Shown piece after piece: positions 53,367-62,538 of a DNA stretch of 64,000 nucleotides. The stretch lies in NCBI GenBank assembly GCA_016787225.1, contig JAEUUY010000022.1, forward strand, positions 124,001 to 188,000. The letters are read 5' to 3'. Below the pieces are notes generated by a model. That model saw only the letters and a list, made by a program, of their open reading frames with translations, had not been told where the DNA came from and did no database searches. Both the position numbers and the translations under genes were made by a program. The stretch comes from Chitinophagales bacterium. Lineage in GTDB: Bacteria; Bacteroidota; Bacteroidia; Chitinophagales; JADJOU01. The stretch's first letter is position 1; every line of letters begins with the position of its first letter.

Positions 53367-54287
53367 TTAAATCTGACATTTTATCAAATTAGATAGGTTT
53401 TTCTCGATTGCTTTTTTGTTTCTGTTAAAATAAATATCTAATTTGCCGAGAGTTATGCCGCCAAAGCCCACCTGATTTATTATGACAAATTTTTTTTCAG
53501 GTTTTTGAACTAGGGTCGGGCAATCTAAAAATGTATGCGTATGACCTCCAATTATTACATCAATATTGTCCACTTTTTCTGCCAAAATTAAATCGCTAAT
53601 TTTTTTACTCTTATAACTATAACCTAAATGTGATAAACAAATAATTATATCACAATTCTCATCTTCCTTCAATATTCTTGCATACCTATTTGCTACTTCA
53701 ACTGGGTCTTGATAAATGATATTTCCATAATTTTTCTTACTTACAAGTCCATCAAGCTCTATCCCAATGCCTAAAACCCCTACTTTTATTTTACCTTTAT
53801 TAAAAACAATATATGGTGCTACCTTATTGGCTAGATTAGAATCTGTCACATCATAGTTGCTAATAATAAATGGAAAATTGGCATGGTCCATTTGTTTAGC
53901 GAGATTAGCTGCTCCGTTGTCAAAATCGTGATTACCTATAGTGCTTGCGTCATATCCTAGGTAGGACATAGCCTTCATTTCTATCTCACCTTGATACATG
54001 TTAAAATAGGGAGTCCCTTGAAAAATATCACCGGCATCTAATAAAAGAGTATTGCTCTCTGTTGTTCTAACTTCATCAATAGCCTGTTTTCTAGCTATTA
54101 CACCACCTAATCCTTTATACTCTCCGTCTTCAAATGGATCAATTCTGCTATGTGTATCATTGGTATGAATAAGGGTTAACTTTTCAAAAGGGGCATCCAC
54201 TCCCTTCCAAAGATGACTATAGGACTGAAGTAGGGGTATTGAAACACCAGCGATAAAGCTAGATTGTAGGAATTCTATTCTTTGCAT
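53367..54287 (-). CDS. 5'-nucleotidase-family metallophosphatase
   Basis: A 306-aa protein with a signal-like N-terminus (IEFLQSSFIAGVSIPLL, resembling a Tat-type FLxxS motif without the double Arg). The calcineurin-like metal motifs are HTNDTHSR, LLDAGDIFQG, GNHDFDNG and GGHTHT. Only the metallophosphatase domain is present; the C-terminal nucleotide-binding domain of full UshA-type enzymes is absent, and Bacteroidota often encode it as a separate gene. No such gene lies beside it. Confidence 0.85.
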   Translation of the reverse strand: MQRIEFLQSSFIAGVSIPLLQSYSHLWKGVDAPFEKLTLIHTNDTHSRIDPFEDGEYKGLGGVIARKQAIDEVRTTESNTLLLDAGDIFQGTPYFNMYQGEIEMKAMSYLGYDASTIGNHDFDNGAANLAKQMDHANFPFIISNYDVTDSNLANKVAPYIVFNKGKIKVGVLGIGIELDGLVSKKNYGNIIYQDPVEVANRYARILKEDENCDIIICLSHLGYSYKSKKISDLILAEKVDNIDVIIGGHTHTFLDCPTLVQKPEKKFVIINQVGFGGITLGKLDIYFNRNKKAIEKNLSNLIKCQI

Positions 54288-54303
54288 ATCAAAATAGTTG
54301 CTA

Positions 54304-54311
54304 CAAAGATA
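54304..54311 (-). promoter_or_regulatory. -7 box TATCTTTG for the metallophosphatase gene
   Basis: A TAnnTTTG match on the minus strand 17 bases before the ATG, with a TTG 17 bases further upstream (54329-54331). A promoter with a short leader. Confidence 0.55.
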
Positions 54312-54433
54312 GTTAGATTGTTGAAATACAACTTAACCAAGCTAAAATATTAATTTCAAAGGACTTGATACTTTTACTTTTGTAGACGCAATGCCTGTGA
54401 ATTTGCAAAAAAATATTAGCTTGCCTATCTAGT

Positions 54434-55183
54434 TTATCTCGCCAAACCACCGCAAACGCCGATAATTTGTCCAGTGACATAGGAACTCATATCGGAGGCT
54501 AAGAATACTACTACTTTAGCTACCTCATCCGCAGTCGCAAATCGTTTCATAGGAATTTGATCTAAATATTTTTTCTTAAGATCCTCTGGCAATTCATCGG
54601 TCATTTCAGTTTGAATAAAACCAGGAGCTATAGCATTGCATCTAATATTACGCGAACCGAGCTCATCCGCCACAGACTTTGTCAATCCTATCATCCCAGC
54701 TTTGGATGCAGAATAATTCACCTGACCTGCTTGTCCTTTTAGTCCTACGATCGATGTAATATTAATGATACTGCCTTTTCTTTGCTTCAGCATTACTGCA
54801 GATGCGTGTTTAGTCAAATTAAAGGCTGACTTTAAATTATTGTTGATGACCTCGTCCCATTGTTCTTCATTCATGCGCATAAGCAAGGTATCTCTTGTTA
54901 TACCAGCATTATTGACTATTACATCAATAGTTGTAAACTTGCCAATGGCAGCATCGCAAAGTTCCTTAGCAGCTGTAAAAGAAGAAGCATCGCTTTTCAC
55001 GGCCAAGCCTAGTGAACCTAAATTTTCGATTTCCCGAACTAACTCCATAGCCTTTGCTTCACTAGAATGGTATGAAAAAACCACATTGGCACCTTCCTTC
55101 GCTAGTTCGAGTACAATAGCTCTTCCTATACCTCTACTCCCACCTGTGACTATAACGGTTTTTCCATTCAGCAATTTCTGCAT
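54434..55183 (-). CDS. fabG: 3-oxoacyl-[acyl-carrier-protein] reductase FabG
   Basis: A 249-aa short-chain dehydrogenase. TGGSRGIGRAI (NADPH loop), NNAG, the catalytic Ser of INITSIVG and YSASK pair (YxxxK), and a C-terminal GxxxxVxGG-like VTGQIIGVCGG. It performs the first reduction of fatty-acid elongation. The start is two bases after the 53-aa membrane ORF, suggesting coupled expression. Confidence 0.93.
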   Translation of the reverse strand: MQKLLNGKTVIVTGGSRGIGRAIVLELAKEGANVVFSYHSSEAKAMELVREIENLGSLGLAVKSDASSFTAAKELCDAAIGKFTTIDVIVNNAGITRDTLLMRMNEEQWDEVINNNLKSAFNLTKHASAVMLKQRKGSIINITSIVGLKGQAGQVNYSASKAGMIGLTKSVADELGSRNIRCNAIAPGFIQTEMTDELPEDLKKKYLDQIPMKRFATADEVAKVVVFLASDMSSYVTGQIIGVCGGLAR

Positions 55184-55185
55184 AT

Positions 55186-55347
55186 TTAATTGTTTTTTTT
55201 ATTCTTTTTTTCAAATATGTAATGGTAAACATAATACCCTATGGTCACTGCTAGAAAAATACTTACAATAGTAAGCGATGTACTCAAAATGGTGGATAAT
55301 AAGTCCTTTTCTAAGCCTAAAAATGTCTCAGAATTTTCCATACTCAT
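55186..55347 (-). CDS. Small single-pass membrane protein upstream of fabG
   Basis: A 53-aa open frame from ATG 55347 (MSMENSETFLGLEKDLL) with one transmembrane segment (about 20-42, ILSTSLTIVSIFLAVTIGYY) and a Lys/Asn-rich tail (FEKKNKKNN). It ends two bases before fabG. The hydrophobic segment followed by a positive tail is what a real small membrane protein would show. An ATG two codons in (MENSETF) is an alternative start. No family recognised. Confidence 0.6.
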   Translation of the reverse strand: MSMENSETFLGLEKDLLSTILSTSLTIVSIFLAVTIGYYVYHYIFEKKNKKNN

Positions 55348-55423
55348 TGGTTATTCTGCAAATATAACTCAATTTGTAGTATAGAATGAAAAAAATTTAA
55401 GCTTACATGTCTAGCATTTATAA

Positions 55424-55431
55424 TATATTTG
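55424..55431 (+). promoter_or_regulatory. -7 box TATATTTG for the EGF-like lipoprotein
   Basis: A TAnnTTTG match 27 bases before the ATG at 55459. No good -33 element seen. Confidence 0.45.
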
Positions 55432-55458
55432 TGATTTAAAAAATTAAAATAAATAATA

Positions 55459-55995
55459 ATGAAAAAATTAATTTACTCATTCATGGCTCTTGGAGCTCTT
55501 GTAATTTCCTCTTGTTCTTCTGATCCATGCAAAGATAAAAGTGCACTTACTTTATGCAGTGGCAACGGTACTTTAGAGGCTAGTGGCTCAAATTGTAATT
55601 GTAAATGTAATGCGGGATATTCTGGAACAAATTGTTCGACCTTAGTCATGACGTCAATCATTGGGTCATGGAATCAGGTTTCTACTGCACTTATAGGTTC
55701 GTCACCAAATGCTAGAACTGGCACTACAACTATTGTCGCTGACGTGCCAGCTGTATCTAGAGTAAAAATTACAAACTTGAATCAATATTTTGGTTGCTCT
55801 AATGGTGGTGTGGTAACTGATGTCATTTGTTATGGCAACATAACGAATGGAGAAATTGTGTTAGAAGAAACTCCTCAATGCGGTGTGACCTTCAAGGGCA
55901 AAGGTGTTAAACAAACTGATGGAAGTTGGAAGTTTACATATACCGCTTCTAATACAGCTGGTTTACATAATTGTGAAACTACTTTAAAAAAATAA
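55459..55995 (+). CDS. Lipoprotein with EGF-like segment
   Basis: A 178-aa lipoprotein. The signal peptide ends at ALVISSC (Cys19). A Cys-rich stretch follows (about 24-59: CKDKSALTLCSGNGTLEASG and CNCKCNAGYSGTNC), with the CxCxxGYxGxxC spacing of EGF repeats, which is unusual but found in Bacteroidota surface proteins. A beta-rich C-terminal domain resembles lipocalin-like repeats (IGSWNQVSTALIG). Function unknown. Confidence 0.75.
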   Translation: MKKLIYSFMALGALVISSCSSDPCKDKSALTLCSGNGTLEASGSNCNCKCNAGYSGTNCSTLVMTSIIGSWNQVSTALIGSSPNARTGTTTIVADVPAVSRVKITNLNQYFGCSNGGVVTDVICYGNITNGEIVLEETPQCGVTFKGKGVKQTDGSWKFTYTASNTAGLHNCETTLKK

Positions 55996-56012
55996 ATTCT
56001 TAGCTAACTAAA

Positions 56013-56047
56013 TAAAAAAAAAGACTCCTTAATGGAGTCTTTTTTTT
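56013..56047. terminator. Bidirectional terminator
   Basis: GACTCC (56023-56028) and GGAGTC (56034-56039) with flanking A and T runs on both sides. It ends the EGF-like lipoprotein gene and the convergent 164-aa gene. Confidence 0.9.
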
Positions 56048-56540
56048 ATCTCGTAACCGAAGTGCCTTGTTGGTTACCTTTGTCATCTAGTTTAATAGCT
56101 GGATCCGATTTGACATCACTACCTCTTGTCACAGCTGTTCCTACTTGGTTGCCTTTTGCATCTAGCACTGGTTTTGCAGGAGTCTTATCTACTGTCTTCA
56201 CTTTCTCAGCTGTTTTCTTAGCATCAGCCACAGCTTTTTTCTTCAAAGCCTCCGCTTTCATTTGTGCAGCTTTCAACTCTCTTTGTGTTTTAGCTAAAAG
56301 ATCCGCTTGAGCCTTTGCACTCAAATGTGAAAGAGAGTCCTGTACCATTTTAACCTGCGCATTGATGGCATCTTCACAAGCAGTAGCAGCCTCATTTTCC
56401 ACTTTCATTTTTTCTGCATTATAGGCTTCTGTCACCTTAGCATCTATAGTTGCCTGATCTGCTTCTGGTTGTTGACAACTCTGAATTAGCATTAGAGTGG
56501 AAAAAGCTCCACTTACTAGTATTAGATTAATTTTTTTCAT
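56046..56540 (-). CDS. Small lipoprotein with C-terminal repeat
   Basis: A 164-aa protein with a lipobox-like LMLIQSC (Cys22). The middle is a long Ala/Lys/Glu-rich coiled coil (about 30-120). The C-terminus carries two copies of a short motif, LDAKGNQVGTAVTRG and LDDKGNQQGTSVTR, separated by a spacer. The overall shape is like Lpp-type structural lipoproteins. It is followed by a similar short lipoprotein gene upstream in transcription. Confidence 0.7.
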   Translation of the reverse strand: MKKINLILVSGAFSTLMLIQSCQQPEADQATIDAKVTEAYNAEKMKVENEAATACEDAINAQVKMVQDSLSHLSAKAQADLLAKTQRELKAAQMKAEALKKKAVADAKKTAEKVKTVDKTPAKPVLDAKGNQVGTAVTRGSDVKSDPAIKLDDKGNQQGTSVTR

Positions 56541-56568
56541 TTGATCTTATGTTTAATAAATTTAAATA

Positions 56569-56802
56569 TTACTTGGTAGCTGGCGCGGGAGTTTGAGAAG
56601 CGGCTAATCTTTCACTTACTTGTTGATTAATAGACTCATCACATTGCATTTTTTTAAGTTCTTTCAGGGTGTTTAATTCTGCACCATACTTATCTTGAAC
56701 TTTCTGGGCTATTTCCTCATCTGTAGGCATTTTTGGTTCTTGATTGCAGCTAGTGGTCATCATAAGACTTAGACCAGCCATTAAAATAATTGTTCTTTTC
56801 AT
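56569..56802 (-). CDS. Small lipoprotein
   Basis: A 77-aa protein with a signal peptide and Cys (MTTSCNQEPKMPTDEE, Cys19), a helical Lys/Glu body and a Pro/Ala tail (LAASQTPAPATK). No family recognised. It shares style and strand with the 164-aa lipoprotein 28 bases away and is probably in the same operon. Confidence 0.65.
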   Translation of the reverse strand: MKRTIILMAGLSLMMTTSCNQEPKMPTDEEIAQKVQDKYGAELNTLKELKKMQCDESINQQVSERLAASQTPAPATK

Positions 56803-56972
56803 TGAAATATAATTTTATGTTATGAAAATATAGTCGTTTTGACTCCACAAATATAACTAAGTTTAATATACAATAGTATCATTTTTGCATAAAAATCAAG
56901 CTCATACAAAACTGTGGATAATTTGTCATTACTATTCCATTATTGACTAGCCACAAGTCCTTAAATTTGCTT

Positions 56973-59900
56973 ATGTCTGATTTTTGTCATCTTCATTGTC
57001 ACACCCAATATTCCATTCTAGATGGAGCTGCAGGTATAAATCAAATGGTTAAAAAAGCAGCTACAGATGGTATGCCTGCTGCCGCTATTACTGACCATGG
57101 TAACATGTTCGGAGTTTTCGAGTTTGTCAATACCTGTAATAAAGAAAATATCAAGCCCATAGTAGGTTGCGAATTTTATATGGTAGAAGACATGCATTTG
57201 ACCTCATTTGCTGGAACTGGCAAACGAGACAAACGCTACCACCAGTTGTTATTAGCTAAAAATGAGATTGGATACAAGAATTTAACCATAATGACTTCAC
57301 TTGCTTACAAGGAGGGACTGTATGGGAAATTTCCCAGAATAGACTTAAACCTTCTAAAACAGCACAAAGAAGGACTCGTTGCTACGACATGTTGCATCGG
57401 AGGCATCGTGCCACAAACCATCCTTAATAAAGGCGAAGAAGAAGGAGAACAAGTATTTAAAGAATGGCTGGACTTATTCGGAGAGGATTATTACATAGAA
57501 ATTCAAAGACATCAGATTGAAAATATAAATGGAACTGGGTTAAGTCAGGAAGATCTCAATCAGATTCTAATTAAATGGGGACAACGATACAATGTCAGAA
57601 TTATAGCTACTAATGATTCCCATTATGTAGATGAGGCCGATAGTGACATGCATGATACTTTATTATGCATTAACACAGGGTCTAAGAAGTCTCTACCTAT
57701 TAAATCTGACGATGAAGAAGGCTATAATGCGGAAACTAGATTTGGATTTCCCAACAATCAATTTTATTTTAAGACGACAGCTGAAATGCAAAAGTTATTC
57801 TCAGATGTTCCACAAAGTATAGATAATACCTTACACATTGTGGATAAGATAGAGAAGCTCGATTTGAAGCGTCAAATTATGATGCCTAATTTTCTAGTGC
57901 CCTCAAACTATAGTACGCAAGCCGAATACATGCGCTATCTCGTATATGAAGGTGCTAGGAAACGTTATAAAGAGATAACACAAGAAATTTCTGATAGAAT
58001 AGAATTAGAATTAAAAACTATTTTTGATTCAAAGTTTGAGGGATACTTCTTGGTCATAGAAGATTTCCTGACCGAAGCTCGCCGCATGAAGGTATCAGTA
58101 GGACCTGGCAGAGGCTCAGCAGCAGGCTCCGTAGTATCATATTGTCTAGGCATCACTCAAGTAGATCCTATTGAATATGGTTTGCTCTTTGAGCGATTTC
58201 TGAACCCAGAGCGTGTGAGTTTTCCAGATATTGATATCGATTTTGAAGATGCAGGCAGACAAAGTGTCTTAGACTATGTCGTAGAGAAATATGGAAGAAA
58301 CAATGTAGCTCAAATTGTTACCTATGGAACTATGAAAGAGAAAATGGCCATACGCGATGTAGCCAGAGTATTAGATGTCCCTATTTTAGAAACTAATGTC
58401 TTAGCCAAGGCTGTACCAGATCATGATTTACCTACTATCCTAGATAACAGCAAGTATCCAGAAGTGAGAAAGTCAATGAAAGAAACGGATAGAGTAAAAG
58501 CCGATACATTCAGACAACTTTATACGGAGAATTCAACTTATAAAACGGTAGTAGATACAGCTATAAAACTAAAAGGATCTGTCCGAAACACAGGCGTTCA
58601 CGCTTGTGGGGTTATTATTGCACCACAAGATCTAAAGGAGCTGATTCCTCTGTCTACTGCTAAAGATAGTGAAATGCTGGTAACACAATACGATAAAGAT
58701 ATAGTGGAGAAGGTAGGCCTCCTAAAAATGGACTTTTTAGGTCTCAAAAACTTAAGTATTTTAAAAGATATATTGTCCATTATAAAAGCTAGGCATGGAA
58801 TCGAAATAGATATTGAAAATATACCTCTAGATGATGAAAAAGCTTATGTCATATTTCAACAAGCGAATACAGATGGTATTTTCCAATTTGAAAGTGATGG
58901 CATGAAATCAAATTTAAGGGGATTAAAGCCCGACAGGTTTACCGATCTCATAGCTATGAATGCCCTATATAGACCAGGCCCAATGGACTATATTCCAAAC
59001 TATATAGCACGTAAGCACGGCACAGAAGAAGTTTCGTATGATATAGAAGCTAGTAAAGAAATTCTAGAAGAAACCTATGGCATTATGGTATACCAAGAAC
59101 AGGTGATGCTACTTTCTCAGAAACTTGCTAATTTTACTAAAGGACAGGCAGACTCTTTGCGTAAGGCAATGGGAAAAAAGATTAAAGAAGAAATGGATAA
59201 GCTATTTACTTTGTTTATTGACGGATGTGTTTCGAATGGACATGATGAAAACAAGGCAAAAAAAATATGGGCGGATATGGAGAAATTTGCTCAATACGCC
59301 TTTAATAAATCGCACTCAACCTGCTATGCATTGATTGCTTATCAATGTGCCTACCTAAAGGCCAACTACCCTTCAGAATTTATGGCTGGTCTGATGTCAA
59401 ATAATATGGATAAAACGGATGATATAAAAAAATATATTGAGGTTTCTAAGAAAATGGGGTTAGAGGTACTGGGTCCAGATGTCAATGAAAGTAATTATAT
59501 TTTCACTGTAAATGCGAAGGGACAAATTCGATTTGGACTATCAGCTATTAAAGGGGTGGGCGAGAATGTCATAAAGGAAATGGTTCAAATTAGAGAGACC
59601 AAGGGTCGGTTTGAGGATGTATACGATTTTGTCTCACGCATGGGAAGTAAAAATGCCAATAAAAAAGTCTTGGAAGCACTTGCTATTTCAGGTGCTTTGG
59701 ATTGTTTCTCTGAAGTCAAGCGAGAACAATATTTTGGTGCTGAAAATACCCAATCCTTTATTGAAAAGTTAATTCGATATGCTAATGATTTGAATAGGTC
59801 AAAGGTGGATGAGACTAATCTTTTTGGTGAGTCCTTTCAAGATATGGTAGAAAAGCCTACACCACCTTCAGTTTCACCATTTTCTGAACTCGAAAAACTA

Positions 59901-60593
59901 GAGAAAGAAAAAGAGGTATTGGGTCTATATATGAGCGGACATCCTTTAGATAGATATAAAAAATTGATTTCCGACATCACTATGCCCGCTTTTGAAGAGG
60001 TGAAACTTTCTAAGAAAACGGAAATAATTTTAGGCATGGTAAAAGATATAGTCAAAGGAACCAGCACGAACCAGAAACCATATTTAAAATTTGAATTAGT
60101 AGGTCTTGAAGACAATATGTCATTTACTCTTCGAGACAAAAACTACGACGAGTTTGGGAAATATATTGAAGATGGTAAGGCGGTGATGTTAAAAGTTAAA
60201 TGGGATTCATTTAAACCTAAGAATGAGAATCGTCTCATAGAATTCATGAAAATAGAATCTGTGATACCTGAGTCTAATTTCTTTCAACAAGCGAATAAAT
60301 TTACGATATCTTTATTATTGTCTGAAACCAATCAGGAAACCATAGCTCGACTGGAATATGTTCTTAAAAAACACCAAGGGAATATCCCTGTGGTATTGAG
60401 TTTGGAATCGCCCATATCGAAAATAGAAATCACCACTGATGAAGAACCATTGGATATAGCAGAAGAAGAACTCAAAAATCCAGTGATAGCCATAGAATTT
60501 AAAAGTTTGGCCTTTAAGATTAAGCCAAGCGAAGAATTTCTGACTGATTTATATGATGTTATAAGTCTAGATAAAGTTAAACTTGCCGTTTAG
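56973..60593 (+). CDS. dnaE: DNA polymerase III subunit alpha
   Basis: A 1206-aa replicative polymerase of the C family. The N-terminal PHP domain shows HLHCHTQYSILDG and AITDHGNMFG, the palm carries PDIDIDFEDAGRQ (catalytic Asp cluster) after GPGRGSAAGS, then AFNKSHSTCYALIAYQCAYLKANYP and a C-terminal OB-like region. The open frame extends ten codons upstream via TTG 56943, but MSDFCHLHCH at 56973 is the natural start. A TAAATTTG box at 56962-56969 ends just three bases before this ATG, so transcripts could be nearly leaderless. Confidence 0.95.
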   Translation: MSDFCHLHCHTQYSILDGAAGINQMVKKAATDGMPAAAITDHGNMFGVFEFVNTCNKENIKPIVGCEFYMVEDMHLTSFAGTGKRDKRYHQLLLAKNEIGYKNLTIMTSLAYKEGLYGKFPRIDLNLLKQHKEGLVATTCCIGGIVPQTILNKGEEEGEQVFKEWLDLFGEDYYIEIQRHQIENINGTGLSQEDLNQILIKWGQRYNVRIIATNDSHYVDEADSDMHDTLLCINTGSKKSLPIKSDDEEGYNAETRFGFPNNQFYFKTTAEMQKLFSDVPQSIDNTLHIVDKIEKLDLKRQIMMPNFLVPSNYSTQAEYMRYLVYEGARKRYKEITQEISDRIELELKTIFDSKFEGYFLVIEDFLTEARRMKVSVGPGRGSAAGSVVSYCLGITQVDPIEYGLLFERFLNPERVSFPDIDIDFEDAGRQSVLDYVVEKYGRNNVAQIVTYGTMKEKMAIRDVARVLDVPILETNVLAKAVPDHDLPTILDNSKYPEVRKSMKETDRVKADTFRQLYTENSTYKTVVDTAIKLKGSVRNTGVHACGVIIAPQDLKELIPLSTAKDSEMLVTQYDKDIVEKVGLLKMDFLGLKNLSILKDILSIIKARHGIEIDIENIPLDDEKAYVIFQQANTDGIFQFESDGMKSNLRGLKPDRFTDLIAMNALYRPGPMDYIPNYIARKHGTEEVSYDIEASKEILEETYGIMVYQEQVMLLSQKLANFTKGQADSLRKAMGKKIKEEMDKLFTLFIDGCVSNGHDENKAKKIWADMEKFAQYAFNKSHSTCYALIAYQCAYLKANYPSEFMAGLMSNNMDKTDDIKKYIEVSKKMGLEVLGPDVNESNYIFTVNAKGQIRFGLSAIKGVGENVIKEMVQIRETKGRFEDVYDFVSRMGSKNANKKVLEALAISGALDCFSEVKREQYFGAENTQSFIEKLIRYANDLNRSKVDETNLFGESFQDMVEKPTPPSVSPFSELEKLEKEKEVLGLYMSGHPLDRYKKLISDITMPAFEEVKLSKKTEIILGMVKDIVKGTSTNQKPYLKFELVGLEDNMSFTLRDKNYDEFGKYIEDGKAVMLKVKWDSFKPKNENRLIEFMKIESVIPESNFFQQANKFTISLLLSETNQETIARLEYVLKKHQGNIPVVLSLESPISKIEITTDEEPLDIAEEELKNPVIAIEFKSLAFKIKPSEEFLTDLYDVISLDKVKLAV

Positions 60594-60612
60594 CCTAAAT
60601 TGAGTAATTTTG
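60583..60612 (+). promoter_or_regulatory. Promoter of the desaturase gene
   Basis: TTG (60583-60585), a 19-base spacer and TAATTTTG (60605-60612), then TACC. This fits the Bacteroidota TTG-N19-TAnnTTTG consensus and lies within and after the last dnaE codons, 29 bases before the ATG. Confidence 0.7.
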
Positions 60613-60641
60613 TACCTTAAAGTCTTAAATTAGTTATCTCC

Positions 60642-61730
60642 ATGAATGCAGCAATTGCAAGCGCGAATCAGGAATTATATGAAAACATTAAACAAGACCT
60701 AAAGGATTGGCATAAAATCATTCGTGAGTACCAAGTACCTAGTACCAAAAAAGCACTTTTTCACACTGCTATAACCTTTTTAATGTACGGCAGCGTTTGG
60801 GCATTGCAGTTTTGGTTGCTTTATAAAGGGTATTCTGCATGGTGGGTAGTTCTTATAGGATTATTTAATGGACTGGCATTGGGTCGAATTTTTATAATTC
60901 AGCATGATTGTGGTCATAAATCATTCACTGCCAAAAAATGGCTGAATGATACTATTGGTACTATATGTAGCTTTTTCACCATCATACCTTATCAATACTG
61001 GGCTAAATCTCACGACTTTCACCATGCACATAATGGCCAATTAGAGACATGTGATATTGGAGATTTCGAATGCTTGACAACGGAACAATATGCGGCGCTC
61101 AATTGGAAAAAGAAGATTCGTTATAGAATCTATAGAAGTCCGCTATATATTCTTACTTTAGGAGGATTTAGCTATGTAACACTTTTCAATCGATTCCGTT
61201 TCTTATCTGGGGAATATTTTGAAAAAGTAAAAAATAATGTCACGGTAAATAATGTTCTTTTCACTATAGCCTACATCGCTCTTGGTTGGCTTATGGGGTG
61301 GAAGAATTTCTTCTTAGTACAGTTTATAAATCTATTCTTTTTTGGCACTATGGCTTTATGGTTTTTCTATGTCCAGCACCAATACAAAGAAGTATATAAA
61401 GAAGGTAAAGAAAATTGGAACTACTTATTGTCAGCAATTAGAGGGAGTACTTATTATAAATTGCCGCGGTTCCTTCATTTTATGACAGGAAATATTGGTT
61501 ATCACCATATTCATCATTTAGCACCTACAATTCCTTTTTATAATTTGAGAAAATGCAGTATAGAAAATCCTATTTTCCAGAAGTATTGTATACCTCTCAC
61601 TTTGACACAAAGTTTCAAAACTATTTTTGCCAATATGTGGGATGAAGAAACGAAGTCTATGATTTCTTTCGGTGAATATAAAAAGAAAAAGAGAGCGATT
61701 TTAGATAAGTTAAAAGCAAAAATGGGGTAG
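60642..61730 (+). CDS. Fatty acid desaturase
   Basis: A 362-aa membrane di-iron desaturase. Three histidine boxes: HDCGHKSF, HDFHHAHN and HHIHHLAP, with four hydrophobic segments between them. It matches the FA_desaturase (PF00487) family, which makes membrane unsaturated acyl chains. It has its own promoter after dnaE. Regiospecificity cannot be inferred. Confidence 0.92.
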   Translation: MNAAIASANQELYENIKQDLKDWHKIIREYQVPSTKKALFHTAITFLMYGSVWALQFWLLYKGYSAWWVVLIGLFNGLALGRIFIIQHDCGHKSFTAKKWLNDTIGTICSFFTIIPYQYWAKSHDFHHAHNGQLETCDIGDFECLTTEQYAALNWKKKIRYRIYRSPLYILTLGGFSYVTLFNRFRFLSGEYFEKVKNNVTVNNVLFTIAYIALGWLMGWKNFFLVQFINLFFFGTMALWFFYVQHQYKEVYKEGKENWNYLLSAIRGSTYYKLPRFLHFMTGNIGYHHIHHLAPTIPFYNLRKCSIENPIFQKYCIPLTLTQSFKTIFANMWDEETKSMISFGEYKKKKRAILDKLKAKMG

Positions 61731-61784
61731 TAAAAAATCTGTCCAATACAAAATCTTTGTTACAGGTAGAATTGTACCTCACAG

Positions 61785-62450
61785 CTAAGCCAATTTACCG
61801 TCTTTCATTTCAATAATACGATCACTATTTTTGGCTAATTCAGGATTATGAGTCACTATGAGGAATGTATAGCCAAATTCTTTTTTTAGTTTGAAAAATA
61901 ACTCATGTATTCCTTGTGCGTTGTGCGTGTCCAAGTTACCTGTAGGCTCATCTGCGAAAACTATTTTTGGCTGATTGATTAATGCTCTTGCTATAGAAAC
62001 TCGTTGCTGCTCGCCTCCACTTAGCTCAGTAGGTTTATGTAGCATTCTATCTTTCAATCCGATAAAATCAAGCAGTTCTTTGGCCTTGGATAAATAATCT
62101 ACTTCATTTCTATTTCCTATTAATGCAGGTAAACATACATTTTCAATCGCATTAAACTCAGGTAGCAGGTGATGAGTTTGAAAAATAAAGCCTAAAAATT
62201 GATTGCGAATCCATGCTAACTGATTGTCATTCATATTGGAAATACACTCATTTTGCAACCATATTTCTCCTTCTGTCGGTTTCAGCAAGGTTCCTAAAAT
62301 ATGAAGCAATGTGCTCTTGCCTGCTCCTGATGGTCCTATAATAGTTGTGACTAAATTAGATTCTATAGAAATCTTTTCCACATCCAAAACTGTCAAATAG
62401 TTGTAGGTCTTTTTGATATTTTTTGCAGAAATAATTGGAGTTGCAGTCAA
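61785..62450 (-). CDS. lolD: ABC transporter ATP-binding protein, LolD-like
   Basis: A 221-aa ATPase: Walker A GPSGAGKST, the Q-loop FQTHHLLPEFNAIENV, signature LSGGEQQR and Walker B IVFADEPTGNLD. These fit the MacB/LolD subgroup of the lipoprotein-releasing system. No permease gene lies in the window next to it, so the membrane subunit is elsewhere. Whether it is LolD or a related MacB-type ATPase is not certain. Confidence 0.88.
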   Translation of the reverse strand: MTATPIISAKNIKKTYNYLTVLDVEKISIESNLVTTIIGPSGAGKSTLLHILGTLLKPTEGEIWLQNECISNMNDNQLAWIRNQFLGFIFQTHHLLPEFNAIENVCLPALIGNRNEVDYLSKAKELLDFIGLKDRMLHKPTELSGGEQQRVSIARALINQPKIVFADEPTGNLDTHNAQGIHELFFKLKKEFGYTFLIVTHNPELAKNSDRIIEMKDGKLA

Positions 62451-62538
62451 TAAATTATATTTTCAACTAAATGTTTTTTTATAACTTCGCAAAGTTTTTA
62501 AATTTATTCCAAAACTGCACAATTAAATTAGATTTTCC

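Noticed and set aside
54765-55271. A 168-aa open frame on the plus strand
   Set aside because: It lies antisense to fabG and the 53-aa ORF, and its translation has no recognisable features.
56913-56921. TGTGGATAA as a DnaA box marking oriC
   Set aside because: A single box without a cluster or adjacent AT-rich unwinding element; the same string occurs at 30157, so chance is likely.
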